Position numbers and translations under genes: made by a program. Below are positions 32,893 through 40,376 of a DNA stretch of 64,000 bases, in pieces; the first letter of the stretch is position 1, and every line of letters begins with the position of its first letter. Source of the DNA: an uncultured Alistipes sp. (GTDB lineage: Bacteria; Bacteroidota; Bacteroidia; Bacteroidales; Rikenellaceae). The notes under the pieces are model-generated. The model had not been told where the DNA came from. It ran no database searches and saw only the letters and a program-made list of their open reading frames with translations. The DNA lies in assembly GCA_910576555.1 (NCBI GenBank), contig CAJTIY010000006.1, forward strand, positions 81,724-145,723. The letters are read 5' to 3'.

Positions 32893-33912
32893 TCAGCGGA
32901 TGGCCAGCTGGCGCCCGGGCTGGAGCCGCTCGCCGGGCTTGAGGCGGTTGAGGCGCTCGACCGAGCGGGTGCGGATCGCGTAGGACTGTCCCACGGCGTA
33001 GGCCGTCTCGCCCTCGCGGCAGAGGTGGTGGCGGGCATTGCCCTCCCAGCGCCTGCGCTTGCGCTCGATGTAGATCACCTCGCCGGTCATGGGCTGCGCC
33101 CGCTTGTCGGTCAGGTCGTTGAACTTGCGCAGGTTGCGCGGCGCGAGGCGGAACAGCTCGCCGAGGCGCTCGAACGTGTCGCCCTCCTTCGCGAGGATGT
33201 AGTGCACGCCGTTGGTGGCGTAGACGTCGTAGCCGCAGTGGGCGTTGATCGTTACGCGGTAGTCGTCGGGATCGATCAGCGAAGTCGATGCCGCGGCCGT
33301 CTCGACGCTCGTCTGCTCGGAGAACCACGCCTCGGGATCGGTGCGGCCGCCCGTGCGCGAGGCGTAGAGTCGCTCGCCGTCGTTGCGGTCGAGCAGGTAG
33401 AGCTCGTTCTCCTCGATGATGCGCACGAGCCGCTGCGCATAGTCGGGAGCCGTGGCGTAGCCCGCCGCCTTGAGGCCCCGCGCCCAGCTCTTGTAGTCGG
33501 ACGAGGAGTAGGCGAAGAGCGAGTCGTAGCGCGGCTGCCGGTCGAGGAACTCCGCATGGTCGAGGAACGAGGCCTCGACCGAAGGGTAGGCGCGGAAGCA
33601 TTCGCCCGGCGCGTCGTCGTCGTGGTAGACCGTCTCGCCCTGCCAGCCGCGCTTGCACTTGATGCCGAAGTGGTTGTTCGACTGCACCGAGAGGCGGCTG
33701 TTGCCGCAGTCCGATTCGAGGATGCCCTGCGCCATCGTGATGCTGGCCGGAATGCCGTAGCGCTCCATGTGCCGCACGGCGATGGACTTGTATTTGTCGA
33801 TGTACTCCTCGCGCGTCTGCCGGCTCTTGCGCGGCGCGGCCGGCTGGGCGGCCGAGGCGAGGCCTGCGACGAAGATCGCCGCGAGGAAAATTGCGTTTCT
33901 GGAAAAAATCAT
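32893..33912 (-). CDS. Secreted glucosaminidase with LysM domains
   Basis: This is a probable peptidoglycan hydrolase cutting after N-acetylglucosamine. From the ATG at 33912 it has 339 residues with a good signal peptide (MIFSRNAIFLAAIFVAGLASA). The GH73-like catalytic domain (about 35-180) shows SITMAQGILESDCGNSRLS with the likely catalytic Glu, NNHFGIKCK and RAYPSVEASFLDHAEFL. Two LysM-like segments follow near 240-290 and 300-339 (GDTFERLGELFRL and GETAYAVGQSYAI). An ATG at 33930 is also in frame but lies only 6 nt from the -7 box, so I prefer 33912. Confidence 0.9.
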   Translation of the reverse strand: MIFSRNAIFLAAIFVAGLASAAQPAAPRKSRQTREEYIDKYKSIAVRHMERYGIPASITMAQGILESDCGNSRLSVQSNNHFGIKCKRGWQGETVYHDDDAPGECFRAYPSVEASFLDHAEFLDRQPRYDSLFAYSSSDYKSWARGLKAAGYATAPDYAQRLVRIIEENELYLLDRNDGERLYASRTGGRTDPEAWFSEQTSVETAAASTSLIDPDDYRVTINAHCGYDVYATNGVHYILAKEGDTFERLGELFRLAPRNLRKFNDLTDKRAQPMTGEVIYIERKRRRWEGNARHHLCREGETAYAVGQSYAIRTRSVERLNRLKPGERLQPGRQLAIR

Positions 33913-33920
33913 TATCTTTG
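33913..33920 (+). promoter_or_regulatory. -7 box of DUF4254-GT9
   Basis: TATCTTTG, 65 nt before the DUF4254 start. It lies downstream (leftward) of the minus-strand box at 33937, so the two divergent transcripts cross. Confidence 0.6.
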
Positions 33921-33936
33921 TTGAATCCATACCGAG

Positions 33937-33944
33937 CAAAGGTA
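33937..33944 (-). promoter_or_regulatory. -7 box of the glucosaminidase operon
   Basis: TACCTTTG on the minus strand, 24 nt before the chosen start at 33912. Confidence 0.65.
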
Positions 33945-33985
33945 GGATTTTCCGACGAAAATAACAACACACAAACGACCCGACT

Positions 33986-34591
33986 ATGTTTACCGAACAC
34001 GCAAATTCGATTTTCGACCGCGCCATCGCCGATTATCACCTCCACGACGACGTGGACCGCCCCATGGAGAACCCCTACGAGGCCTCCTCGCTCGATGCGC
34101 TGCTCTACCGCAAGAACTGGATCGACACGGTGCAGTGGCATCTGGAGGACATCATCCGCGACCCGCAGATCGATCCGGCGGAGGCGCTCCTGATCAAGCG
34201 CCGCATCGACAAGTCGAATCAGGACCGCACCGACATGGTGGAGTACATCGACTCCTACCTGCTCGAAAAGTACCGGGAGGTGACCCCCGCGGCCGATGCG
34301 CGGCTCAACACCGAGACCCCGGCGTGGGCCATCGACCGCCTGTCGATCCTCGCGCTGAAGATCTACCACATGGAGCGCGAGACCGAGCGCACGGACGTGG
34401 GCGAGGAGCACCTCGCGTCGTGCCGCCGGAAGCTCGAGGTGCTGCGGACGCAGCGGGTCGACCTTTCGCGGGCGATCGAGGAGCTGATCGAGGACATTGA
34501 GGCGGGCCGCAAATACATGAAGACCTACAAACAGATGAAGATGTACAACGACCCGGCGCTCAATCCGGTGCTCTATGGCACGAAAAAGTAG
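33986..34591 (+). CDS. DUF4254 protein
   Basis: This 201-residue, all-helical charged protein matches DUF4254, a Bacteroidota family without a known reaction. Recognisable parts are YRKNWIDTVQWHLEDIIRDP (about 42-61), RIDKSNQDRTDMVEYID and the C-terminal coiled segment ending KQMKMYNDPALNPVLYG. It overlaps the GT9 glycosyltransferase gene by 17 nt. Such tight pairing with GT9 genes recurs in the phylum and suggests a role in lipopolysaccharide core synthesis, which is inference. Confidence 0.88.
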   Translation: MFTEHANSIFDRAIADYHLHDDVDRPMENPYEASSLDALLYRKNWIDTVQWHLEDIIRDPQIDPAEALLIKRRIDKSNQDRTDMVEYIDSYLLEKYREVTPAADARLNTETPAWAIDRLSILALKIYHMERETERTDVGEEHLASCRRKLEVLRTQRVDLSRAIEELIEDIEAGRKYMKTYKQMKMYNDPALNPVLYGTKK

Positions 34592-35741
34592 TGCGCCGGA
34601 GCGTCCGGCCGCAGCCGACGGGCTTGCGGATGAGGATGTCCGGAGTGTTTCCGCATCTGAGTCCGGTCGCCGCCGAGGGGAGGCCGTGCCCGCGTCCGGC
34701 GCCGGTGCTCCGGCTTCCGCGCCGGCGCCCTGCCGCCATCTGCTGGTCGTGCGCACCTCGGCGATGGGCGACGTGGCGATGCTGCCCCACGCCCTGCGGG
34801 CGCTGCGGGCGGCCTTTCCCGGGCTGCGGATCACGGTGGCGACGCAAAAGCTCTTCCGCCCCTTCTTCGCCGGGCTCGACGTGGCCTTTCTCGACGTCGA
34901 TCTGCGCGGGGAGCACCGCACCCTCGCGGGCATGTGGCGGCTGGCGGCCGAGGCGCGGCGGCTGGGCGTCGATGCCGTGGCCGACGTGCACGACGTGCTG
35001 CGTTCGAAGGCGCTGCGGCTCGCGCTGCGGCTGCACGGGATTCCCGTGGCCCGCATCCGCAAGGGGCGCGCCGAGAAGCGGCGTCTGATCCGCAGCGGCG
35101 CGACCGGTGCCGAGCCGCTGCGCCACACGGTGCTGCGCTACTGCGACGTCTTCCGCCGGCTGGGCTTCGACGTGGCCGATCCGGCTCCGGCGGTGCACCC
35201 CGGATGCGCCGGGGGGAGCGATCCTTTCGGCCCGAAAGAGGGCGCGTGGGTCGGCTTCGCCCCCTTCTCCGCCCACCGGGGCAAAACCTACCCCGAGCCG
35301 CAGTGCGAGGAGCTCGTGCGGCTGCTGTCCGCGCGCTACGACCGGGTGTTCATTCACGGCGGCGGGGGCGACGAGCAGCGCTTCGCCGAGCGGATGGAGG
35401 CGGCGTATCCCAACGTCACGGCGCTCTTCGGCAAGGTGCGCTTCGCCGGGGAAATCGACCTCATCGCGCGTCTGGACTGCCTCGTGACGATGGATTCGCT
35501 GGCGATGCACCTCGCGGCGCTCACGGCGACGCCCGTCGTTTCGGTCTGGGGCGCGACCCATCCCGCGTTGGGGTTCCTCGGCTACGGAGCCGATCCGCGG
35601 GGTGCGGTGCAGGCCGACCTGCCCTGCCGGCCCTGCTCGGTCTACGGGGCCAAGCCCTGCCGCTACGGCGACTACCGCTGTCTGACGTCGATCGCGCCGC
35701 AGACGATCGTCGACCGCGTGGCGGAGACGATCGGACGCTGA
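34575..35741 (+). CDS. Glycosyltransferase family 9 (heptosyltransferase-like)
   Basis: This is a cytosolic GT-B enzyme that would add a heptose or similar sugar to the lipopolysaccharide core. The conserved core starts near residue 54 (HLLVVRTSAMGDVAMLPHAL, the N-terminal GT9 motif). The donor site includes WVGFAPFSAHRGKTYP, VTMDSLAMHLAALTATPVVS and WGATHPALGF. The first 53 residues (Ala/Pro/Ser-rich) are not part of the fold and look like low-complexity growth. The ATG at 34575 overlaps the end of DUF4254, consistent with translational coupling. Confidence 0.9.
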   Translation: MARKSSAPERPAAADGLADEDVRSVSASESGRRRGEAVPASGAGAPASAPAPCRHLLVVRTSAMGDVAMLPHALRALRAAFPGLRITVATQKLFRPFFAGLDVAFLDVDLRGEHRTLAGMWRLAAEARRLGVDAVADVHDVLRSKALRLALRLHGIPVARIRKGRAEKRRLIRSGATGAEPLRHTVLRYCDVFRRLGFDVADPAPAVHPGCAGGSDPFGPKEGAWVGFAPFSAHRGKTYPEPQCEELVRLLSARYDRVFIHGGGGDEQRFAERMEAAYPNVTALFGKVRFAGEIDLIARLDCLVTMDSLAMHLAALTATPVVSVWGATHPALGFLGYGADPRGAVQADLPCRPCSVYGAKPCRYGDYRCLTSIAPQTIVDRVAETIGR

Positions 35742-35750
35742 ATTCGGAAA

Positions 35751-35793
35751 AAGCGCAAGAGGCCCGCAGTCGATGCGGGCCTCTTGCGCTTTT
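35751..35793. terminator. Bidirectional terminator between GT9 and nfnB
   Basis: An 18-bp perfect stem (AAGCGCAAGAGGCCCGCA with its complement) around GTCGA has an A run before it and a T run after it. It ends both convergent transcripts. Confidence 0.92.
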
Positions 35794-35930
35794 CAGGGTG
35801 CGGGGCGTTTCGTGCTATTTTGGGGTGTTTCGCCGGCGGCGGCAGGGGCGCACGGACCGACGGCGAATGGCGGCCCGCTGCGGGTGCGGCGAACCGCCGA
35901 CTTCGCATGACGGAGCCGCCATCATGCGGT

Positions 35931-37331
35931 TTATCGCCGCCCTTCGTCCGCCTTTCCGCGGATGTAGGCGTCGATCGCCTGTGCGGCTTTGCGGCCGGCG
36001 CCCATCGCGAGGATCACCGTTGCGGCGCCCGTCACGGCGTCGCCGCCGGCGAAGACCCCCTCGCGCGTCGTGGCGCCCGCCTCGTCGGCCTCGATGCAGC
36101 CGCGCCGCGTGGTCTCCAGCCCGGGCGTCGTCGAGGCGATCAGCGGGTTGGGCGAGGTGCCCAGCGCCATGATTACCGTGTCGCAGGCGATCTCGAACTC
36201 CGAGCCGGGCTTTTCGACGGGCGAGCGACGGCCGCTCGCGTCGGGCTCGCCCAGCTCCATCTCCACGCAGCGGAGGCCCGTGACCCAGCCGCGTTCGTCG
36301 CCCAGCACCTCCACGGGGTTGGCGAGCATGCGGAAGGCGATGCCCTCCTCTTTGGCGTGGTGCACCTCCTCGGCGCGGGCCGGGAGCTCCTTCTCCGAGC
36401 GGCGATAGACGATCGTCGCCTCGGCGCCCAGCCGTCGGGCCGTGCGCACGGCATCCATCGCCACGTTGCCGCCGCCGACCACCACCGCCCGCCGTCCGAC
36501 GTGGATCGGCGTGTCGTACGACGCGTCGTAGGCGTGCATCAGGTTGGCGCGCGTGAGGAACTCGTTGGCCGAGACCACGCCGTTGAGGTTCTCGCCCGGG
36601 ATCCCCATGAAGCGGGGCAGACCGGCGCCCGAGCCGATGAATACGGCGTCGTAGCCCTCCTCGTCGAGCAGCGAGTCGACCGTGACGGTGCGTCCCACCA
36701 CCACGTCGGTCTCGAAGACGACGCCCAGCTTCTTCACCTCCTCGATTTCGCGGGCCACGATCCGCTGCTTGGGCAGACGGAACTCCGGGATGCCGTAGAC
36801 CAGCACGCCGCCCACCTCGTGGAGCGCCTCGAAGACCGTGACGTCGTAGCCCGCCTTCGCCAGATCGCTGGCGCAGGCCAGTCCTGCGGGGCCGCTGCCC
36901 ACGACCGCCACGCGGTGTCCGTTGCGGGGCGCCGGGGCCGGCGCAGCGTTCTGCGCGAGCTTCCAGTCGCCGACGAAGCGCTCGAGCTTGCCGATGGCCA
37001 CCGGCTCGCCCTTGATGCCCACCACACACGCTCCTTCGCACTGGGTCTCCTGCGGGCAGACGCGGCCGCAGATCGACGGCAGCGAGCTGTCGCGCGCGAT
37101 GGTGTCGGCGGCGCGCTGCAGGTCGCCCTCGTGCAGCGCCGCGATGAAGTAGGGAATGGCGATCCCCACGGGGCAGGCCGCCACGCAGCGGGGATTCTTG
37201 CAGTGCAGGCAGCGCGACGCCTCGAGCGTCGCCTCCTGCAGGTCGTAACCGAGGCAGACCTCCCCGAAGTCGGTCGCCCGTTTGGCCGGATCCTCTTCGC
37301 GCACCGGCACGCGCGGTATTCTGTTCGCCAT
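35931..37331 (-). CDS. nfnB: NADPH-binding flavoprotein subunit, NfnB / glutamate synthase small-subunit type
   Basis: This is probably the large subunit of the electron-bifurcating NADH-dependent ferredoxin:NADP oxidoreductase; the same fold is annotated as homotetrameric glutamate synthase (GltA) or sulfide dehydrogenase alpha. The 466-residue product has N-terminal iron-sulfur cysteines (CLHCKNPRCVAACPVG and CGRVCPQETQCEGAC) and two dinucleotide motifs, VVGSGPAGLACA (about 143-154) and VVGGGNVAMDAVR (about 288-300). It begins 2 nt after nfnA on the same strand. No glutamate synthase large subunit is nearby, which favours Nfn. Confidence 0.9.
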   Translation of the reverse strand: MANRIPRVPVREEDPAKRATDFGEVCLGYDLQEATLEASRCLHCKNPRCVAACPVGIAIPYFIAALHEGDLQRAADTIARDSSLPSICGRVCPQETQCEGACVVGIKGEPVAIGKLERFVGDWKLAQNAAPAPAPRNGHRVAVVGSGPAGLACASDLAKAGYDVTVFEALHEVGGVLVYGIPEFRLPKQRIVAREIEEVKKLGVVFETDVVVGRTVTVDSLLDEEGYDAVFIGSGAGLPRFMGIPGENLNGVVSANEFLTRANLMHAYDASYDTPIHVGRRAVVVGGGNVAMDAVRTARRLGAEATIVYRRSEKELPARAEEVHHAKEEGIAFRMLANPVEVLGDERGWVTGLRCVEMELGEPDASGRRSPVEKPGSEFEIACDTVIMALGTSPNPLIASTTPGLETTRRGCIEADEAGATTREGVFAGGDAVTGAATVILAMGAGRKAAQAIDAYIRGKADEGRR

Positions 37332-37333
37332 GA

Positions 37334-38215
37334 CTATTTGTCCAATCCTATTTTACATACGTGACCCGCGGCACGCTCGGCCTCGATGGCCGCGGCGCGC
37401 TGCTCCTGCGTGCGGTACATGCCCTGACGGCGCATCGCTTCGTCGAAGTCGACCTCGTGTCCGTCGAACTCGGGGCCCTCGACGCAGGTGAAGCGCGTGC
37501 TCCCGGCCACCGTCACGCGGCAGGCGCCGCACATGCCCGTGCCGTCGACCATCAGCGCGTTGAGCGACACGGTGGTCTTCAGGTCGTATTTGCGGGTCGT
37601 GAGGGCCACGAATTTCATCATGATCATCGGGCCGATGGCCACGCACTCGTCGTAGCGGGCCCCTTCGGCGATCAGCTTTTCGAGCAGCTGCGTGACGAGC
37701 CCCTTGAATCCTTCCGAGCCGTCGTCGGTGGCGATGTGGAGGTGCGACGCCACGGCGCGCATCTCGTCGGTGTAGATCAGCATGTCGCGCGTCTTGGCGC
37801 CGATGATGACGTCGGCCTCGACGCCGTGTTCGTGCAGCCACTTGACCTGCGGGTAGACCGGGGCCGTGCCCACGCCGCCCGCGATGAAGATATAGCGGCG
37901 CTGCCGCAGCGCTTCGATCGGTTCGGCGACGAACTCCGAGGGGCGGCCCAGCGGGCCCGCGAAGTCGGCGAGGCGGTCGCCCGCTCCGAGGGCGCAGATC
38001 TTGCGCGTCGAGACGCCGATGGCCTGCGTGACGATGGTCACGCTCCCCTCCTCGGGGTCGAAGTCGGAGATGGTGAGCGGAATGCGTTCGCCGCATGCGT
38101 CGGTGCGTACGATGACGAATTGTCCCGGTCGGGCCGACCGGGCGACGCGCGGCGCGAGGATCTTCATGAGCCAGATGCCTTCGGCCAAGAGGCGTTTTTC
38201 GAGTATGGGATACAT
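37334..38215 (-). CDS. nfnA: Ferredoxin-NADP reductase subunit, NfnA type
   Basis: This FAD/[2Fe-2S] subunit partners NfnB to balance NADH, NADPH and ferredoxin pools. The 293-residue product has the FAD-binding FNR fold (GQFVIVRTDACGERIPLTI, about 31-49), an NAD-binding part with FIAGGVGTAPVYPQ, and a C-terminal [2Fe-2S] site using the cysteines in GTGMCGACRV and RFTCVEGP. It ends 2 nt before nfnB and follows the DUF1573 gene by 39 nt. Dihydroorotate dehydrogenase electron-transfer subunits look similar, but the NfnB partner decides the call. Confidence 0.92.
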   Translation of the reverse strand: MYPILEKRLLAEGIWLMKILAPRVARSARPGQFVIVRTDACGERIPLTISDFDPEEGSVTIVTQAIGVSTRKICALGAGDRLADFAGPLGRPSEFVAEPIEALRQRRYIFIAGGVGTAPVYPQVKWLHEHGVEADVIIGAKTRDMLIYTDEMRAVASHLHIATDDGSEGFKGLVTQLLEKLIAEGARYDECVAIGPMIMMKFVALTTRKYDLKTTVSLNALMVDGTGMCGACRVTVAGSTRFTCVEGPEFDGHEVDFDEAMRRQGMYRTQEQRAAAIEAERAAGHVCKIGLDK

Positions 38216-38254
38216 AGGAATCGTTTGGGTCTTTCAATCGTGTGCGGTGCGGCG

Positions 38255-39331
38255 TCACTCCTCGACGATCGCCGTGATGCGCAGCCGCCGCATCGGCCGG
38301 TCGGGGTCGTCGGTGACGACGACGAGGAACGCGCTCGCGGGTCCGAACTCCGCCTGTGCGGGATCGAACGTCACGGAGGCTTCGAGCCGGCCTCCGGGGG
38401 CGATCCGCGCACCCGGCGCGAGCGACGTCGCGATGCGGTCGTCGTGCTCGACGGCCCGCACGACGAGCGGCGCGGTGCCCGTGTTGCGGAGTGCGAAGGT
38501 GCGGCGCTGCGCTCCTTTGCCGTATTTTACGGTCCCGAATTTAAGAATATTTTCCGACAATTCCGAAACCGGGCGGGGTGCGCCCTGCTTCGGAGGGGTG
38601 TCGACGCCGATCGCGTGCACGGTCAGCAGCGTGCCTTCGGTGCGGCCGTCGACGAGGACCTCCATCGCGTCGCGCAGCGTGCCGTAGCGGGGCTCCGCGG
38701 CGGGGATGCGGGCGATGAAGTTGATCTCGCCCCGCTCGCCGGGTTCGATCCGCTGCGGGTAGCGCACCTCCACGACGCCGCTTTCGGTGCGGGGGCGCAA
38801 TTCGAGGCGGACGGACCGCTGCGAGGCGTTCACGTATCCGACGGAGGCCTGCTTGGGCGAGCCGGGATATAAATAGGAGAGGGCGCAGAGCGTCTGCGCG
38901 AGGCGCAGGCCGCCGCCCGCATCGACGGGGTAGAGCTCTTCGAGGCTTTTCGGGCGGGGCGCGACGGTGCCGCGGATGGTGAGCGTCGCGATTTTCCGCC
39001 GCTCGGCGGAGTAGACCCCCAGCTCCTTCTCGAAGATGCCGGGGCGACCTGCGGGGTCGAACGTCACCTTCACGGCGGTCTCCTCGCCGGGGAGCAGCGG
39101 CCGTTTCGAGAATTCGGGCACCGTGCAGCCGCACGAGGTTACCACGTCGAGCAGCACGACGGGCGCCGTGCCGCGGTTCACGCCCCGGAACGTATGGCTC
39201 ACGCGCCCGTCCGTTTCGCGGATCGTGCCGAAGTCCCATGCGGCGGGCTCGAAGACGATCTGTGCGCGCAGCGGGGTCGCTGCGAGCCATAATGCGAAGA
39301 AAACTAGTATTTTAGCGGTCGTTCGTGCCAT
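38255..39331 (-). CDS. DUF1573 exported protein
   Basis: This 358-residue protein starts with a signal peptide (MARTTAKILVFFALWLAATPLRAQ) and carries at least two Ig-like ASH/DUF1573 units. The first is clear (WDFGTIRETDGRVSHTF then VVTSCGCTVPEFSK, about 32-75), the second near 255-355 (LKFGTVKYGKGAQRRTFAL). The SCGC cysteine pair is typical of DUF1573. Function is unknown; it is an envelope protein. I start at 39331, 23 nt after a TATCTTTG box, because an upstream frame would lose the signal peptide. It probably shares a transcript with nfnAB. Confidence 0.9.
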   Translation of the reverse strand: MARTTAKILVFFALWLAATPLRAQIVFEPAAWDFGTIRETDGRVSHTFRGVNRGTAPVVLLDVVTSCGCTVPEFSKRPLLPGEETAVKVTFDPAGRPGIFEKELGVYSAERRKIATLTIRGTVAPRPKSLEELYPVDAGGGLRLAQTLCALSYLYPGSPKQASVGYVNASQRSVRLELRPRTESGVVEVRYPQRIEPGERGEINFIARIPAAEPRYGTLRDAMEVLVDGRTEGTLLTVHAIGVDTPPKQGAPRPVSELSENILKFGTVKYGKGAQRRTFALRNTGTAPLVVRAVEHDDRIATSLAPGARIAPGGRLEASVTFDPAQAEFGPASAFLVVVTDDPDRPMRRLRITAIVEE

Positions 39332-39354
39332 GCGTTTGCCTCTTGTCCGATATG

Positions 39355-39362
39355 CAAAGATA
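39355..39362 (-). promoter_or_regulatory. -7 box of the DUF1573-nfnA-nfnB operon
   Basis: TATCTTTG on the minus strand, 23 nt before the start. No TTTG is seen at the -33 spacing; a T run occupies that region. Confidence 0.65.
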
Positions 39363-39391
39363 TATTTTTTGCGAAAAAAACGTGCAATAAT

Positions 39392-39422
39392 TTTGCAGGA
39401 ACGGATTTTTGCTCTATATTTG
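39392..39422 (+). promoter_or_regulatory. Bacteroidota-type promoter of tRNA-Asn
   Basis: TTTG (39392-39395), a 19-nt spacer and TATATTTG (39415-39422) match exactly. The tRNA begins 32 nt downstream, leaving a short 5' leader to be processed. Confidence 0.85.
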
Positions 39423-39454
39423 CACTCCGAAACGAGGATACAACGTTTCGAAAA

Positions 39455-39528
39455 GCCTGAATAGCTCAGTTGGTTAGAGCACATGACTGTTAATCATGGG
39501 GTCCTAGGTTCAAGTCCTTGTTCAGGCG
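39455..39528 (+). tRNA. tRNA-Asn (GTT)
   Basis: The acceptor arms GCCTGAA and TTCAGGC pair perfectly, the D arm holds AGCTCAGTTGGTTAGAGC, and the anticodon loop reads CTGTTAA. The T loop TTCAAGT is normal. CCA is encoded at 39529-39531. Confidence 0.95.
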
Positions 39529-39630
39529 CCAATGCGCGAGGGTTGCGTAAGGTTCTTTAAAAAACTGCAAGGGATGTTCCGCGAGGAGCATCGGGCGCGA
39601 GTTGCCTTTGCAGTCCCAAGCCATTCTTTC

Positions 39631-39705
39631 GGGAGCTTAGCTCAGCTGGTTCAGAGCGTCTGCCTTACAAGCAGAGGGTCGGGGGTTCGAATCCCTCAGC
39701 TCCCA
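39631..39705 (+). tRNA. tRNA-Val (TAC), copy 1
   Basis: The acceptor GGGAGCT/AGCTCCC is perfect. The anticodon arm is TCTGC-CTTACAA-GCAGA, giving anticodon TAC with the usual T33. CCA is not encoded. It is identical to the copy at 39994. Confidence 0.95.
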
Positions 39706-39710
39706 CACCG

Positions 39711-39744
39711 AAAGCCACTTACAGCGATGCAAGCGGCTTTTTTT
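39711..39744 (+). terminator. Terminator after tRNA-Val copy 1
   Basis: AAAGCC and CTT pair with AAG and GGCTTT, followed by a T run. Confidence 0.75.
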
Positions 39745-39749
39745 ATGAC

Positions 39750-39824
39750 GGGAGCATAGCTCAGTTGGTTTAGAGCGCCTGCTCGACAAGCAGGAGGTCT
39801 GCGGTTCAAATCCGCATGTTCCCA
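39750..39824 (+). tRNA. tRNA-Val (GAC)
   Basis: The acceptor GGGAGCA/TGTTCCC (one G-T), normal D and T arms (TGCGG-TTCAAAT-CCGCA), and anticodon arm CCTGC-TCGACAA-GCAGG give anticodon GAC. Position 33 reads C instead of the near-universal T. CCA is encoded at 39825-39827. Confidence 0.9.
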
Positions 39825-39835
39825 CCAAGAAAATC

Positions 39836-39866
39836 AAGCGGTTGCACCGATGCGGCCGCTTTTTTT
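39836..39866 (+). terminator. Terminator after tRNA-Val (GAC)
   Basis: AAGCGGTTGC pairs with GCGGCCGCTT through an imperfect stem, followed by seven T. Confidence 0.75.
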
Positions 39867-39942
39867 CGCGCTCTTCGTATTGAACCGGTACACAGCTCCG
39901 GCCGCGGAACCGGCGAAAAAGAGGATGAAAATGGGCTGCGGA

Positions 39943-39974
39943 TTTGCGGATGTGATTTATTTGTCCTATATTTG
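39943..39974 (+). promoter_or_regulatory. Bacteroidota-type promoter of tRNA-Val copy 2
   Basis: TTTG (39943-39946), a 20-nt spacer and TATATTTG (39967-39974). The tRNA begins 19 nt downstream. Confidence 0.85.
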
Positions 39975-39993
39975 CACCCGCAACAAGCAATAA

Positions 39994-40068
39994 GGGAGCT
40001 TAGCTCAGCTGGTTCAGAGCGTCTGCCTTACAAGCAGAGGGTCGGGGGTTCGAATCCCTCAGCTCCCA
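39994..40068 (+). tRNA. tRNA-Val (TAC), copy 2
   Basis: It has the same 75 nt as the copy at 39631, but with its own promoter and terminator. CCA is not encoded. Confidence 0.95.
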
Positions 40069-40088
40069 CGACATCGAAATGAAAACCG

Positions 40089-40111
40089 ACCGCTCCCGAG
40101 AGCGGTTTTTT
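40089..40111 (+). terminator. Terminator after tRNA-Val copy 2
   Basis: ACCGCTC (40089-40095) pairs with GAGCGGT (40100-40106) around CCGA, followed by six T. Confidence 0.88.
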
Positions 40112-40376
40112 CGTTTTTCGCGGGTGTCTCCCGTCCGTCTCTCCGCGGCGGCGATCGGTCGATTCCGGCCCCTTTTTCCTATCTGATCGTTTTTCAGCGC
40201 ATTTGCATCCTTATGCCCGTACTCGATGCCGAAGTCCGTCGTCGTGCTACCCGCCCCTTCCATCGTCGGGGACGACGTCTGTAGGCGGACGCTGTGCGGT
40301 GCAGGGGCGGCACGGCCGCAGGCGGCGCTTTGCATCTTTTTTGCAGGCGGAAATCCGAACAAACCGAATTTTTCCC

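Noticed and set aside
35931..37331. Glutamate synthase small subunit as the function of nfnB
   Set aside because: No glutamate synthase large subunit is nearby and the gene is tightly paired with an NfnA-type reductase subunit.
39631..40068. tRNA genes as the island attachment site
   Set aside because: The AT-rich island begins 16 kb away and the tRNA 3' ends are not repeated at its edge.
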